Shown here: piece by piece, positions 16,108 through 23,343 of the stretch
Numbering within the stretch: the stretch's first letter is position 1
How the letters are laid out: every line of letters starts with the position of its first letter
DNA from: a virus
Length of the DNA: 59,584 nucleotides
IMG/VR virus record: IMGVR_UViG_3300027754_000102
Coordinates: 1-59,584 of that record
Reading direction: 5' to 3' (one strand)
Notes under the pieces: generated by a model
What the model was told of the DNA's origin: nothing
Database searches by the model: none
What the model saw: only the letters and a program-made list of their open reading frames with translations
Program-made: the position numbers and the translations under genes

Positions 16108-17916
16108 ATGGCGCTCATTAGAGCTGACCGCGTCAAGGAATCATCTACTAGCACCGGCACGGGGGTATTTACCCTGGCCGGTGCTGATTCCACTTACCGG
16201 ACATTCGCGTCTGTTTGTGCGGTGGCTGACACGGTTTACTATGTGATTGCTCACAGGACTAGCAATGAGTGGGAGGTTGGGCTCGGCACCTATAGCGCCA
16301 CCAACACGCTGACCAGGACAACAGTTCACGCAAGCAGTAACGCCAACGCGGCTGTGGCATTCAGCACCGGCACTAAAGACGTACTGCTGGCGCTGACGAA
16401 AGCACAGCTAGAAACGTACGCCACTCTAGCTGGCACCGAGACGCTGACGAACAAGACTATCAGCGGCGCAAACAACACCATCACCAATGTTTCACTAACT
16501 ACTGGCGTGACCGGCACTCTGCCACTAGCCAACGGTGGTACTGGTGCAACTACGCAGACAACAGCAGCTACTAGCCTGATCGGTAACCCTCCAAATGATG
16601 GATTGCAGTACACGCTGGCATCCAAGAAAACTAGCGGTACGCCATCGTTCTACTGGGTCGATTCGACTGGTTACGCTCCGACATTGGATTTGTTGTTTGC
16701 TGCGGATAAGACTCTCACGCCTTACTCTGGACCTACGCCAAGTTTTAGCAGGGCATCGACTGGCACATTAACTAATTCATCCGGCGTACTAACCACAGCA
16801 GCAGTAAACGCACCACGCTTCGACCATGTATACAACGGAACAAGCTGGGTGAGTAAAGGGCTGTTGGTCGAGGAGCAGAGGACGAATAGCGTTTTCTATT
16901 CTGAGCAGTTTAACTTGTGGGCAAAATCAAGATGCAATGTCACAGCTAATTCAATTACAGCTCCTGACGGAAACACCACAGCCGACTTATTGACGACATC
17001 TATTGCAGATGCCGTCAACGAAGCATATGTATATTCAAACAATGCACCATCTGGCCAGACTACTGTGTCTTGCAGCATTTTTGTTAAAAAAGGTAATTGC
17101 GATTATTTAAGGCTACAGATTTATGATTCAGCATTTTCGAATGGTGTTATTTCAAAAGTCAACATCAGCACCGGAGCAATAATTTCGACAAGCTCAATAG
17201 GCACAGGTTGGTCTGTGACTTCAGCAGATATTTCCAACTATGGATCTGGATGGTATCGAGTTACGCTAAACGCCAGCAAGCCATCTGGAAGCACGACAAG
17301 TATTTTATTTAGCTATTCATCGCTGGTGGCAGTAAATGCGGTTTTAGGCGATACTGTTTACCTATGGGGAGCCCAGATTGAAACCGGATCATCATTCCCT
17401 ACAAGCTACATTCCAACCACCACAGCAGCGGTGACAAGGTCAGCAGATGTTTGTCAGATTACTGGGACGGATTTTAGTGGGTTTTGGTATGCGAGTGAGG
17501 GAAGTTTAGTGGTTCAATATGATCGCCTTAATGTTCCCACTTCAAACGGTGTTCTTTTTGCAGCCTCGAAAGTTTCATCACCCTTACAGAACCTAATTTA
17601 CAATTTTGCAAGTAGTGGGAATGAAAACCTTTCAGTTTACAACGCCAACATTGATCAAGCCACATTTGCTATAGGATCTATTCCTTCAGCTGGCACATCT
17701 GCAAAAATTGGATTCTGTTACAAGGTTAACGATTTCGCTGGAACACTAAATGGTTCTGCTGTGGTCACGGATACTTCAGGTTCTGTTACGGCTGTAGAGC
17801 AAATTGGTATCGGTTACATTCACGGCACTACAGCAAATTACAACGGCCACATCTCCCGACTGAGCTACTACCCAGTCCGCATCCCAAACGCCACCCTACA
17901 GGTACTATCAACATGA
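16108..17916 (+). CDS. Tail fibre / receptor-binding protein (module A)
   Basis: This 602-aa protein has an N-terminal attachment domain (MALIRADRVKESSTSTGTG), the fibre signatures ETLTNKTI and LPLANGGTGATT near residues 110-150, and a C-terminal beta-rich domain from about 250 (GLLVEEQRTNSVFYSEQFNL, then GTGWSVTSADISNYGSGWYR), resembling carbohydrate-binding jelly rolls. The C-terminal coding region is AT-rich. From about residue 345 on it is identical to the module B fibre. It probably binds the host surface. Confidence 0.85.
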   Translation: MALIRADRVKESSTSTGTGVFTLAGADSTYRTFASVCAVADTVYYVIAHRTSNEWEVGLGTYSATNTLTRTTVHASSNANAAVAFSTGTKDVLLALTKAQLETYATLAGTETLTNKTISGANNTITNVSLTTGVTGTLPLANGGTGATTQTTAATSLIGNPPNDGLQYTLASKKTSGTPSFYWVDSTGYAPTLDLLFAADKTLTPYSGPTPSFSRASTGTLTNSSGVLTTAAVNAPRFDHVYNGTSWVSKGLLVEEQRTNSVFYSEQFNLWAKSRCNVTANSITAPDGNTTADLLTTSIADAVNEAYVYSNNAPSGQTTVSCSIFVKKGNCDYLRLQIYDSAFSNGVISKVNISTGAIISTSSIGTGWSVTSADISNYGSGWYRVTLNASKPSGSTTSILFSYSSLVAVNAVLGDTVYLWGAQIETGSSFPTSYIPTTTAAVTRSADVCQITGTDFSGFWYASEGSLVVQYDRLNVPTSNGVLFAASKVSSPLQNLIYNFASSGNENLSVYNANIDQATFAIGSIPSAGTSAKIGFCYKVNDFAGTLNGSAVVTDTSGSVTAVEQIGIGYIHGTTANYNGHISRLSYYPVRIPNATLQVLST

Positions 17917-18248
17917 TCGACCTACTTCTAAAGTTCCAATCGCAAGAGCAGGCTGGTCTAATCGGAGAGCAACTTGGCTACACTACCCGTGATCCTGAAA
18001 CGGGTGAGTTTCAAACAACGCAAGCCACATTGACGCTAGCAATCTGCGTAATAGGTGTGCATTACTATCCAGACGGAACAACCAGCGAAGGGCCGAACGG
18101 TGAGCAGGTTCCTAATCTGGTAGCAGATAATCAGTACTGGGTGATGGTTCGCTCTCTAGTGGACATGGTTATTCCTCCGGAGATTCAGCCGTTTATTGTT
18201 GCGCGTAATCCAGAAGACCCGACGATTCCAAACCAGAAATGGGCCTAA
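17913..18248 (+). CDS. Small protein after the fibre, possible fibre chaperone
   Basis: This 111-aa protein overlaps the fibre stop by four bases. It has no recognised domain; position directly after a receptor-binding fibre and length suggest a fibre assembly chaperone or tip protein. The first 167 bases are identical to the truncated copy at the right window edge (59418-59584). Two stop codons in a row end the gene. Confidence 0.55.
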   Translation: MIDLLLKFQSQEQAGLIGEQLGYTTRDPETGEFQTTQATLTLAICVIGVHYYPDGTTSEGPNGEQVPNLVADNQYWVMVRSLVDMVIPPEIQPFIVARNPEDPTIPNQKWA

Positions 18249-18251
18249 TAA

Positions 18252-19385
18252 ATGCTCGGCGGCCACCCACTAGCCAGCGCGCCACTAGCCGACCTAGGCA
18301 TTGTCCAGGCATCGGCCAGCGGCGCATTGGCCACGGCGACTGTCAGCGCACAGGCAGGCAGCGCAACCGGCACGGCATCCGCCAGCGGCACACTGGGCAC
18401 CGTGTCTGTCTCTGGCCTGACCGGATCGGCAACCGGCACGGCTAGCGGTTCTGCAAATCTGCCGACTGTATCGGTGACTGCCGCAGCAGGTGCAGCCACT
18501 GGCAGCGCGTCTAGGTCTGGCACACTTGGCACCGTCACTGTCACCAGCCAGGCAGGCACAGCAACCGGCACGGCTAGCGGTTCAGGCCTAATCGGCACCG
18601 TGTCTGTTTCTGGCCTCACTGGCACCGTCACAGCATCTGCCAGTAGATCTGGCACCTTGCCGACTGTCGTACTGTCAGCGGCATCAGCTACAGCTAGCGG
18701 CAACGCCAGCACCAGCGCAACGATTGGCACCGTCACAGTCTCAGCGGCCAGCGGTTCCGCTACGGTTTCGGTGACCGGGTTGGGCACTCTGCCAACCATC
18801 AGCATTACTAGCCAGGCTGGAACGGCAACGGGCAGCGCCAGTAGTTCGGGCGTAGTTGGCACCGCATTGCTGACAGCGGCGGCCGGTTCTGCGACTGGAT
18901 CGGCTAGCCGCTCCGGGACTCTGCCAACCGTTACCCTGGCAGCGCCAAGTGCGACCGCCAGCGGGTCAGCATTGGCCAGCGGACTGGCCGGGATCATCAC
19001 CGCCGCAGCATCTAGTGGCACCGCAGCAGGTGGCGCCACCGCACAAGGTTCCGCCTCGTCGGTCTCTGTGGTGGCCCTGACCGGCACAGTGTCCGCCTCG
19101 GCTACCTGCTCCGGCACCCTGCCCACCGTTTTGCTCGTGTCGTGGTCCGGCACCGGCTCCGGTTCCGCCTCAATCGCCTCTGGCCTGCCCGAGCTACAGG
19201 TGGCGACCTGGGTCGGCAGCGCCATCGCCATCAACCCGCCGGGCAAGGCAATCGCTTGGACCTCCCGCATCACGCACGCCGGCCCCACCGGCAAGGCCCT
19301 CGCCTGGGACGGGCCCCTGACTAGGGCGACAGCCCGCATAGTCAGGACTCGGGCGGCCGCTAAATACCTTGAGCCAGTCGCCTAG
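18252..19385 (+). CDS. Protein with thirteen 22-residue tandem repeats
   Basis: This 377-aa protein is built of about 13 repeats of 22 residues (residues ~24-310) with the pattern GTLPTVxVxAxxGxATGxASxS. Alternating hydrophobic positions and Gly/Thr/Ser turns suggest a stacked beta structure, such as a beta-solenoid or fibre shaft. The C-terminal 65 residues are non-repetitive and basic. GC content rises sharply here compared with the fibre gene. The opposite strand is also open through most of the repeat, which I treat as a by-product of the repeat. Confidence 0.65.
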   Translation: MLGGHPLASAPLADLGIVQASASGALATATVSAQAGSATGTASASGTLGTVSVSGLTGSATGTASGSANLPTVSVTAAAGAATGSASRSGTLGTVTVTSQAGTATGTASGSGLIGTVSVSGLTGTVTASASRSGTLPTVVLSAASATASGNASTSATIGTVTVSAASGSATVSVTGLGTLPTISITSQAGTATGSASSSGVVGTALLTAAAGSATGSASRSGTLPTVTLAAPSATASGSALASGLAGIITAAASSGTAAGGATAQGSASSVSVVALTGTVSASATCSGTLPTVLLVSWSGTGSGSASIASGLPELQVATWVGSAIAINPPGKAIAWTSRITHAGPTGKALAWDGPLTRATARIVRTRAAAKYLEPVA

Positions 19386-19396
19386 GAGGCAGCGCC

Positions 19397-19678
19397 ATGA
19401 AATACGACCTCGGCGACGGCGTCAGGATCTCGGTGGTTTTCACGAACGCCATCACCGGCGAGCACACCAACCCAACTACGCTAGCCCTGACCCTGCAGCT
19501 ACCCGACGGGACCACTAACACCACCATCCCGGTCACGCAGACAGCGACCGGCAAATACTACGCCGACTACACCACCACCGTTCCGGGCGTCCATGTCTAC
19601 CGATGGGCGGGCACTGGCGCCTGCCAGGCTGCGGTTGAAGGCGTATTTACCGTGTCGAGGAGCCTCATCAATGCCTGA
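19397..19678 (+). CDS. Small beta-rich phage protein
   Basis: This 93-aa protein has a strong ribosome site (TAGGAGGCAGCGCC). The sequence (DGVRISVVFTNAITGE, LTLQLPDGTT, GKYYADYTTTVPGVHVYRW) looks like a single Ig-like or BppU-N-like beta-sandwich as found in phage tail accessory proteins. It overlaps the start of the HNH gene. Confidence 0.55.
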   Translation: MKYDLGDGVRISVVFTNAITGEHTNPTTLALTLQLPDGTTNTTIPVTQTATGKYYADYTTTVPGVHVYRWAGTGACQAAVEGVFTVSRSLINA

Positions 19679-20021
19679 CTGGCTGCGTGAGCTCTGGTTC
19701 GGCTTGACCACCGGCATCTGGCACGCCTGGGGACAGACCCGCCGGTCTTCCGCTTGGGGCCCGCTTCGGGACCGGTTCGTTGCCGAGAACCCGTTTTGCG
19801 CCGGGTGCAGCAAGCAGGCCATGCTAGAGGTTCACCACATCACGCCGTTTCACGTGCGACCCGACCTTGAATGCGACGAGTTTAACCTGGTCGTGCTCTG
19901 CCGCGACTGTCACTACACCTTTGGCCACCTGCGGGACTGGCGCCTGAGCAACACCCACGTGATTGAGGACGCCGCGGCCTACCGCCGACGGTACACTGAA
20001 GCCCGGGCCGACAAGCCTTAG
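19671..20021 (+). CDS. HNH endonuclease
   Basis: This 116-aa protein starts at ATG 19671, overlapping the previous stop. The HNH fold is visible as CAGC (C43, C46), VHHITPF (H55-H56), a central N (N72 in DEFNLVVLC) and CRDCH (C77, C80, H81). Small HNH proteins often assist terminase cleavage in cos phages, but here the gene is far from either TerL and converges on the integrase with a 4-bp overlap of the two stop codons. Confidence 0.85.
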   Translation: MPDWLRELWFGLTTGIWHAWGQTRRSSAWGPLRDRFVAENPFCAGCSKQAMLEVHHITPFHVRPDLECDEFNLVVLCRDCHYTFGHLRDWRLSNTHVIEDAAAYRRRYTEARADKP

Positions 20022-21205
20022 CCAAAACGCTCAACGACCTCGTTAACCACCCGCCGGTGGATCTGCGCATACCGCCCTGTGATCGACCCGGAGCCCGTGC
20101 CCAGCGTGGATCCCCCGCCGTGGCCCAGGATCGCCCCGACGATACCCTCGTCAATCCCATGCGACCTCAGCCAGGTGGCCGCGCTGTGGCGTATCTGCCG
20201 CGGGTTGTATCGGGGCATGACTGGCAGCGGATTTTTCTTGGTCACCTTGCGGCCCAGCCGGGCCCATTTTTCCGCCAGCACGGCGTCGGCCCGCTTCATC
20301 GCAAACTCAAACGCCCGCCGATAGCCTGACGTGGTTACGGGGCCAAAATAGGGCACGCCGCGGATCTGGTGCTTGCCAGGAAATAACCAGCCTTTGGGGC
20401 GCCGCTTCAGAATCGCAGCCAATGCCTGCCGGGCCAGCGGCCCAACCAGCACCGCCAGCGCCTGCCCCCGCCAAGAGCCTTTATGCTGAACTGGCACGTA
20501 CCGCCAGGGCCGCATGGACTGGTCGATGTCCTCGGCCCTGACCGACAAAGCCGTCTCGACCCGTTGCCCTGTGTACAGGTGCCACAGGAAAACCGCCCGC
20601 CAAGATTTTTTCAGGTACCGCCAAATACGAAACAGGTGCAGCGGCGGGATCGCCTCGATGACCTTGGATTTTTTAGCTTGAGTCGGTCGCAACCGCTCCC
20701 ACTTTTTCAGCGTGGCGAGCTGCCCGGCCTGCACCCAGCCCCGGGCCTCCGCCCAGGTAAACGACCGGACGATGCGGCCCAAGTACTCGTGGATAGTTTT
20801 GCGGGCTTTGCCTTCGAGCACCAGTTGGTCCCTGACGGCGATCAGGTGCTCACGCCCAAACGCAACCAGGTGCAGGTCTTGGAACGGCAGGAACAGTTTC
20901 ACCGCCTGGTGGCAGACGCCGACCTCGCCTGTCGGTTTTCCGTCGGCCCGTCGGTACCGTTCATGGCATTGGTCAAGCCACAGGGCCCAGAGGGCCGAGC
21001 AGACCAGCGGGCGCGACGGCGATTCCAGCCTGCCCGGCTCCGCCTTCTCTCGCAAATAATCAGCCAGCCACTGTCGGTAATTGGCCTCCGCCGCCGGCGT
21101 TCCGGCGTGGCCCATCATCTTCTGCTTACCGGTCCGCGGGTCCTTCACGTAGGCCCAGCCGGTCCGTTTATGCCGCAGCAATTTCGGTATGCGCAGCTTT
21201 GCCAA
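20018..21205 (-). CDS. int: Tyrosine recombinase / phage integrase
   Basis: This 395-aa site-specific recombinase has an N-terminal basic domain and SAM-like core-binding domain (about residues 68-165), then the catalytic domain: Arg in YTGQRVETAL (R215), Lys in QHKGSWR (K242), box II NPRQIRHSAATWL (R339; the usual first His is Arg336), GHGGGS (H362) and the tyrosine in TGRYAQ (Y379). It reads leftward, away from the tRNA-Pro-like attachment fragment 74 bp upstream, the normal tRNA-integrase geometry. It is the only integrase in the window, and the control region that follows suggests a temperate phage. Confidence 0.95.
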   Translation of the reverse strand: MAKLRIPKLLRHKRTGWAYVKDPRTGKQKMMGHAGTPAAEANYRQWLADYLREKAEPGRLESPSRPLVCSALWALWLDQCHERYRRADGKPTGEVGVCHQAVKLFLPFQDLHLVAFGREHLIAVRDQLVLEGKARKTIHEYLGRIVRSFTWAEARGWVQAGQLATLKKWERLRPTQAKKSKVIEAIPPLHLFRIWRYLKKSWRAVFLWHLYTGQRVETALSVRAEDIDQSMRPWRYVPVQHKGSWRGQALAVLVGPLARQALAAILKRRPKGWLFPGKHQIRGVPYFGPVTTSGYRRAFEFAMKRADAVLAEKWARLGRKVTKKNPLPVMPRYNPRQIRHSAATWLRSHGIDEGIVGAILGHGGGSTLGTGSGSITGRYAQIHRRVVNEVVERFG

Positions 21206-21257
21206 AGTTGTAACCCCCGCTAATAGTTGTAAGGAATTGCGGGCTGGTTTTCTGACG

Positions 21258-21364
21258 TTTTCCCTTGTTTTCCAGCAGTCGGGGCAACAGGATTCGAACC
21301 TGCGGCCTCTTGGTCCCGAACCACCCTGCCCGATGCGTGAAAACAGCTATAAAACAAGGAAAAA
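21258..21364. other. Probable attP region with tRNA-Pro(CGG) 3' fragment (core 21279-21325)
   Basis: On the minus strand, 21325 to 21279 reads as the 3' part of tRNA-Pro: anticodon loop TTCGGGA (anticodon CGG), a variable loop, the T-arm GCAGG-TTCGAAT-CCTGT and the acceptor strand TGCCCCG plus discriminator A. The 5' half is absent and CCA is not encoded, so it is not a working tRNA. It is flanked by inverted copies of TTTTCCCTTGTTTT (21258-21271) and AAAACAAGGAAAA (21351-21363), possible integrase arm or core sites. The place upstream of int fits attP, or the junction of a tandem insertion. Confidence 0.75.
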
Positions 21365-21485
21365 GCATTGAAAACAGGCCCGTCCGACCTGTCCATATTG
21401 TACAGATCGGTTCGAATAATACGCTGTAAAAACAGCTGATTTTCGCAAGCTATTTTTTGAAAGTTGTAAATGGTGTAAATTTTTG

Positions 21486-21513
21486 TTGACAGGGCACGTA
21501 CATACGCTAAAAC
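21486..21513 (+). promoter_or_regulatory. Putative sigma70-like promoter upstream of the HTH gene
   Basis: A perfect -35 TTGACA (21486-21491) is followed after 16 bp by TAAAAC (21508-21513), four of six matches to TATAAT. Downstream, a hairpin CGGGCT/AGCCCG (about 21587-21607) precedes the TTG start of the HTH gene. The rest of 21365-21610 is AT-rich and holds no convincing gene. Confidence 0.45.
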
Positions 21514-21610
21514 TGTCCGAAGTGAACGACTTGTCTGGATGTACTGAACAGGTGTACACTAATGTATCGGGGGAGTTAAACCGGTCCGGGCTTCAGGATT
21601 TAGCCCGCAA

Positions 21611-21940
21611 TTGAAGGATTTTGCTTGCTTAGATTGGCGGCAATATCAGGTGTTTTCGACTAGGCAAATAGCGCAAAAATACTCTGTCGGTCGTAGCACC
21701 GTCTGGGAGTGGATCGTTAACGGCGTGCAGTTGGGTGGCTCCCGCCACCGGCTGCCAGCCGTAAAAATCGGCGGTCAATACCGCGTAGAACCATCCGCCC
21801 TGGATCGGTTTGTCGAGTGTCTTAACGAGCCTTCGGAGAACGTGGTTTCCGTGGCGCCTTTACCTTCTTCGGGGCGTCGGCTTGGGCCTGCGCAACGTCG
21901 GGGGCGATCGGCTCTGGAACGTGCGTTATCGAAGAAATAA
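21611..21940 (+). CDS. Excisionase/MerR-like HTH DNA-binding protein
   Basis: This 109-aa protein has a helix-turn-helix with wing: FSTRQIAQKYSVGRSTVWEW, then GGSRHRLPAVKIGGQYRVEP and SALDRFV, the typical excisionase/helix_turn_helix_17 layout. It follows int and attP on the other strand, so it may act as excisionase or control integrase. The start is TTG at 21611, with GTG 21650 as an alternative. The C-terminal 40 residues are basic and overlap the 3' end of the minus-strand RHH gene by 119 bp. Confidence 0.7.
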   Translation: MKDFACLDWRQYQVFSTRQIAQKYSVGRSTVWEWIVNGVQLGGSRHRLPAVKIGGQYRVEPSALDRFVECLNEPSENVVSVAPLPSSGRRLGPAQRRGRSALERALSKK

Positions 21941-22091
21941 TGCTGGGGTGTTCGGCACGGTAATAAGCGAGCAGCACGCGTTCAACGATCACGGACATGT
22001 CCCGACCTTCGGCCTCGGCGGCAGCCTTCAGCCTCAGATGGGTCAAATCGTCCAGACGCACGACGCAACTGCGCTGCTTGTTTCGTACCAT
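21822..22091 (-). CDS. Ribbon-helix-helix repressor-like protein
   Basis: This 89-aa protein has the RHH/CopG pattern in its first 45 residues: strand CVVRLDD, helix THLRLKAAAEAEG, turn RD, helix MSVIVERVLLAYYRAEH. The C-terminus is Lys/Arg/Pro-rich. It is divergent from the early operon, and the intergenic space holds palindromes with GTTAAC, so it is the best candidate for the repressor acting there. Its 3' end overlaps the convergent HTH gene by 119 bp. Confidence 0.7.
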   Translation of the reverse strand: MVRNKQRSCVVRLDDLTHLRLKAAAEAEGRDMSVIVERVLLAYYRAEHPSIISSITHVPEPIAPDVAQAQADAPKKVKAPRKPRSPKAR

Positions 22092-22106
22092 TCGTCAAAC
22101 CCCCAA

Positions 22107-22215
22107 TAGTTAACCACGGTTAACTAAACAATACACCCGCTTGGGCTAAAGTGCAAACCAAAAGCGCCCGAATGGTTAACTATGAATAACTTACTGTTGA
22201 CTTGTAGTTAACTAC
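22107..22215. promoter_or_regulatory. GTTAAC operator array between divergent genes
   Basis: A perfect dyad TAGTTAACC-AC-GGTTAACTA covers 22107-22126. A single GGTTAACTA half-site lies at 22174-22182. A perfect 12-bp palindrome GTAGTTAACTAC lies at 22204-22215 inside the spacer of the rightward promoter. The shared half-site GGTTAACTA suggests one dimeric regulator, most simply the adjacent RHH protein, controlling both directions. Confidence 0.75.
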
Positions 22216-22225
22216 GGGTCATATT
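22197..22225 (+). promoter_or_regulatory. Early rightward promoter overlapped by an operator
   Basis: TTGACT (22197-22202), a 17-bp spacer and CATATT (22220-22225) form a plausible sigma70-like promoter. The GTAGTTAACTAC palindrome fills the spacer, so binding there would block RNA polymerase. The first gene downstream is the small lipoprotein at 22247. Confidence 0.65.
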
Positions 22226-22246
22226 GTTACCAGCTGAGGTTTGACC

Positions 22247-22381
22247 ATGACCCGATACCTACGACTTCTTTTCGTTGTTGGCTGCGGGTCACTGGTCACA
22301 GGCTGTTCAGCGATGCGGACTGAGGTCTCGGTGACCTACCAGTCCGGGGACTGTTCGATGACCGCAAAGGCATGGAGGTGA
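22247..22381 (+). CDS. Small lipoprotein, first gene of the early operon
   Basis: A 44-aa reading frame starts with ATG after CTGAGGTTTGACC. The product has a basic N-terminus (MTRYLRL), a hydrophobic stretch (LFVVGCGSLV) and the lipobox VTGC (Cys 20), leaving a mature peptide of about 25 residues. It is placed right behind the repressible promoter. Small phage lipoproteins are known as superinfection-exclusion factors (for example T5 Llp); that role is only an inference here. Too short for most gene callers. Confidence 0.6.
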   Translation: MTRYLRLLFVVGCGSLVTGCSAMRTEVSVTYQSGDCSMTAKAWR

Positions 22382-22385
22382 GGCG

Positions 22386-22604
22386 ATGGGGATTTTGGCG
22401 ATCAAGTTGAGCCAGGGCGGATTTTTCGAGATCGAAACGGGCCTCGGTTTAGTCCGGGTTCAGGTGGTGGAGGTGAGCAGCAGCGGAGTGAAGCTGGGCG
22501 TTGACGCACCGACCAGCATGAACGTGAACAGGGACAAGGTGTTGGCCAAACGGGCGCAAATGCGCAGCCAGGTACGTGAGGGCGACACCTATGGCAACAG
22601 CTAA
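22386..22604 (+). CDS. csrA: CsrA/RsmA-family RNA-binding regulator
   Basis: This 72-aa protein has the CsrA pattern: a short first strand (MGILAIKLSQGG), then VRVQVVEVSSSGVKLGVDAP (about residues 23-42) and MNVNRDKVLAKRAQ, corresponding to 'V.V.....VrLGI.AP..v.VhReE'. Arg49 lines up with the essential RNA-contacting Arg44 of E. coli CsrA. CsrA dimers bind GGA motifs near ribosome sites. A phage-borne copy could redirect host or phage translation early in infection. Strong ribosome site AGGTGAGGCG; four bases after the lipoprotein stop. Confidence 0.8.
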   Translation: MGILAIKLSQGGFFEIETGLGLVRVQVVEVSSSGVKLGVDAPTSMNVNRDKVLAKRAQMRSQVREGDTYGNS

Positions 22605-22749
22605 TCCTTACGCCGGCGCCCTGGTCGGCACCCTGTGGGCCGAAGCCCCAGACGATGACCGCCAAGGGCAAGCCGAACTTGACCGAGTGGTGGCGGATCT
22701 TCTGAACGAAGGCAAATGGGAAGGGGTGGACGATGACGGCGCTATGTGA
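22591..22749 (+). CDS. Small acidic hypothetical protein
   Basis: A 52-aa frame that overlaps the CsrA stop and the start of the next gene, so it fits the tightly overlapped operon. It is acidic (WAEAPDDDRQGQAELDRVV, then EGVDDDGAM) with no recognised domain. Function unknown. Confidence 0.5.
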   Translation: MATANPYAGALVGTLWAEAPDDDRQGQAELDRVVADLLNEGKWEGVDDDGAM

Positions 22750-22975
22750 CGGCAATGGCTCTCGATTGAGGCTGCCCGACAGCCTGCGGGTGGCGCAATG
22801 CCACCAATGCCGGCGGTGGTCAGCAGGGCAGAAAGTGCTGGCAGTGCACAAGGACCTGGTGCGCAAGCTGATCAAACAAGGCTGCATAGGCCGACTTGTC
22901 AGGGTGCCCACGGGACAGCGCCCAATCTGTACCGAGTGCCGCAGGATTTTGGCCAAATTGGAGGTGTTCGCATGA
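22733..22975 (+). CDS. Small zinc-finger-like protein
   Basis: This 80-aa basic protein has two CxxC pairs (CHQC near residue 23, CTEC near residue 67), consistent with one zinc site, and a central helix HKDLVRKLIKQG. It overlaps both neighbours. It may bind nucleic acid; no family recognised. Confidence 0.6.
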   Translation: MTALCDGNGSRLRLPDSLRVAQCHQCRRWSAGQKVLAVHKDLVRKLIKQGCIGRLVRVPTGQRPICTECRRILAKLEVFA

Positions 22976-23343
22976 GCAGCATGCTTGAGCTGTACGACGA
23001 GTACATGACCGAGTTTGAGCGGGCGACCGTGGCCGCCGTGCAGGAGTGGATAGGTCGGGGCTGCCCGAATACATGGCTGTCAGGTGTATCCAGCTACACC
23101 CGGTTTGAGGTGCTCAACGATGAGCAGCTTGGCTGCAGGCTCGAATTCGACCACCAACGGTGGAATGCCTATTCGCAGTGCCACAGGTGGCAGGGATTCC
23201 GCCACTGGAAAAACAGCCCTACCCCATTGCACCCCATGCAGGTAATCGCCCGCCTGGTGGACGAGCTGGTAGTGCGTCGAGAAGAAGCGATTGAAAACGA
23301 ACTAGAAGAAGCAAAGGAGGCAAGCCGTGCCAAGCCTATTTGA
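22972..23343 (+). CDS. Hypothetical early protein
   Basis: A 123-aa protein starting at ATG 22972 (ATGA overlap with the previous stop). It contains an aromatic-rich middle (HQRWNAYSQCHRWQGFRHWK) and a strongly charged helical end (RREEAIENELEEAKEASR). No family recognised. It overlaps the GTG start of the Gp157 gene. Confidence 0.6.
   Translation: MSSMLELYDEYMTEFERATVAAVQEWIGRGCPNTWLSGVSSYTRFEVLNDEQLGCRLEFDHQRWNAYSQCHRWQGFRHWKNSPTPLHPMQVIARLVDELVVRREEAIENELEEAKEASRAKPI

Larger units (their letters stand above)
15679..18079 (+). repeat. Long direct repeat, left copy (pairs with 57184-59584)
   Basis: Gene starts and sequence align without gaps at a constant offset of 41,505 bp to 57184-59584. 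Similarity is moderate at the left, high with scattered mismatches from about 16.64 kb (with a divergent patch near 16707-16790), and by eye identical from 17140 to 18079. The last mismatch I found is at 17139 (G here, A at 58644). Confidence 0.9.

Noticed and set aside
16108-17916. Diversity-generating retroelement acting on the fibre
   Set aside because: No reverse transcriptase or template repeat is in the window; the few differences between the two fibre tips are not confined to adenines.
18245-19339. 364-aa open frame on the minus strand across the 22-residue repeats
   Set aside because: It mirrors the repeat periodicity of the plus-strand gene; composition is Ala/Val/Pro-rich without any domain, and no ribosome site or promoter was seen.
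20483-21223. 246-aa plus-strand frame opposite the integrase
   Set aside because: The minus strand encodes a clear tyrosine recombinase with catalytic residues; the plus frame is a GC-rich shadow.
21279-21355. Complete tRNA-Pro gene
   Set aside because: No 5' acceptor strand or D-arm complementary to the 3' half is present, and the lower anticodon stem does not pair.
21168-21368. Small minus-strand frame crossing the tRNA-Pro fragment
   Set aside because: The peptide QVRILLPRLLENKG-type is the usual translation of a tRNA 3' end; no protein function is likely.
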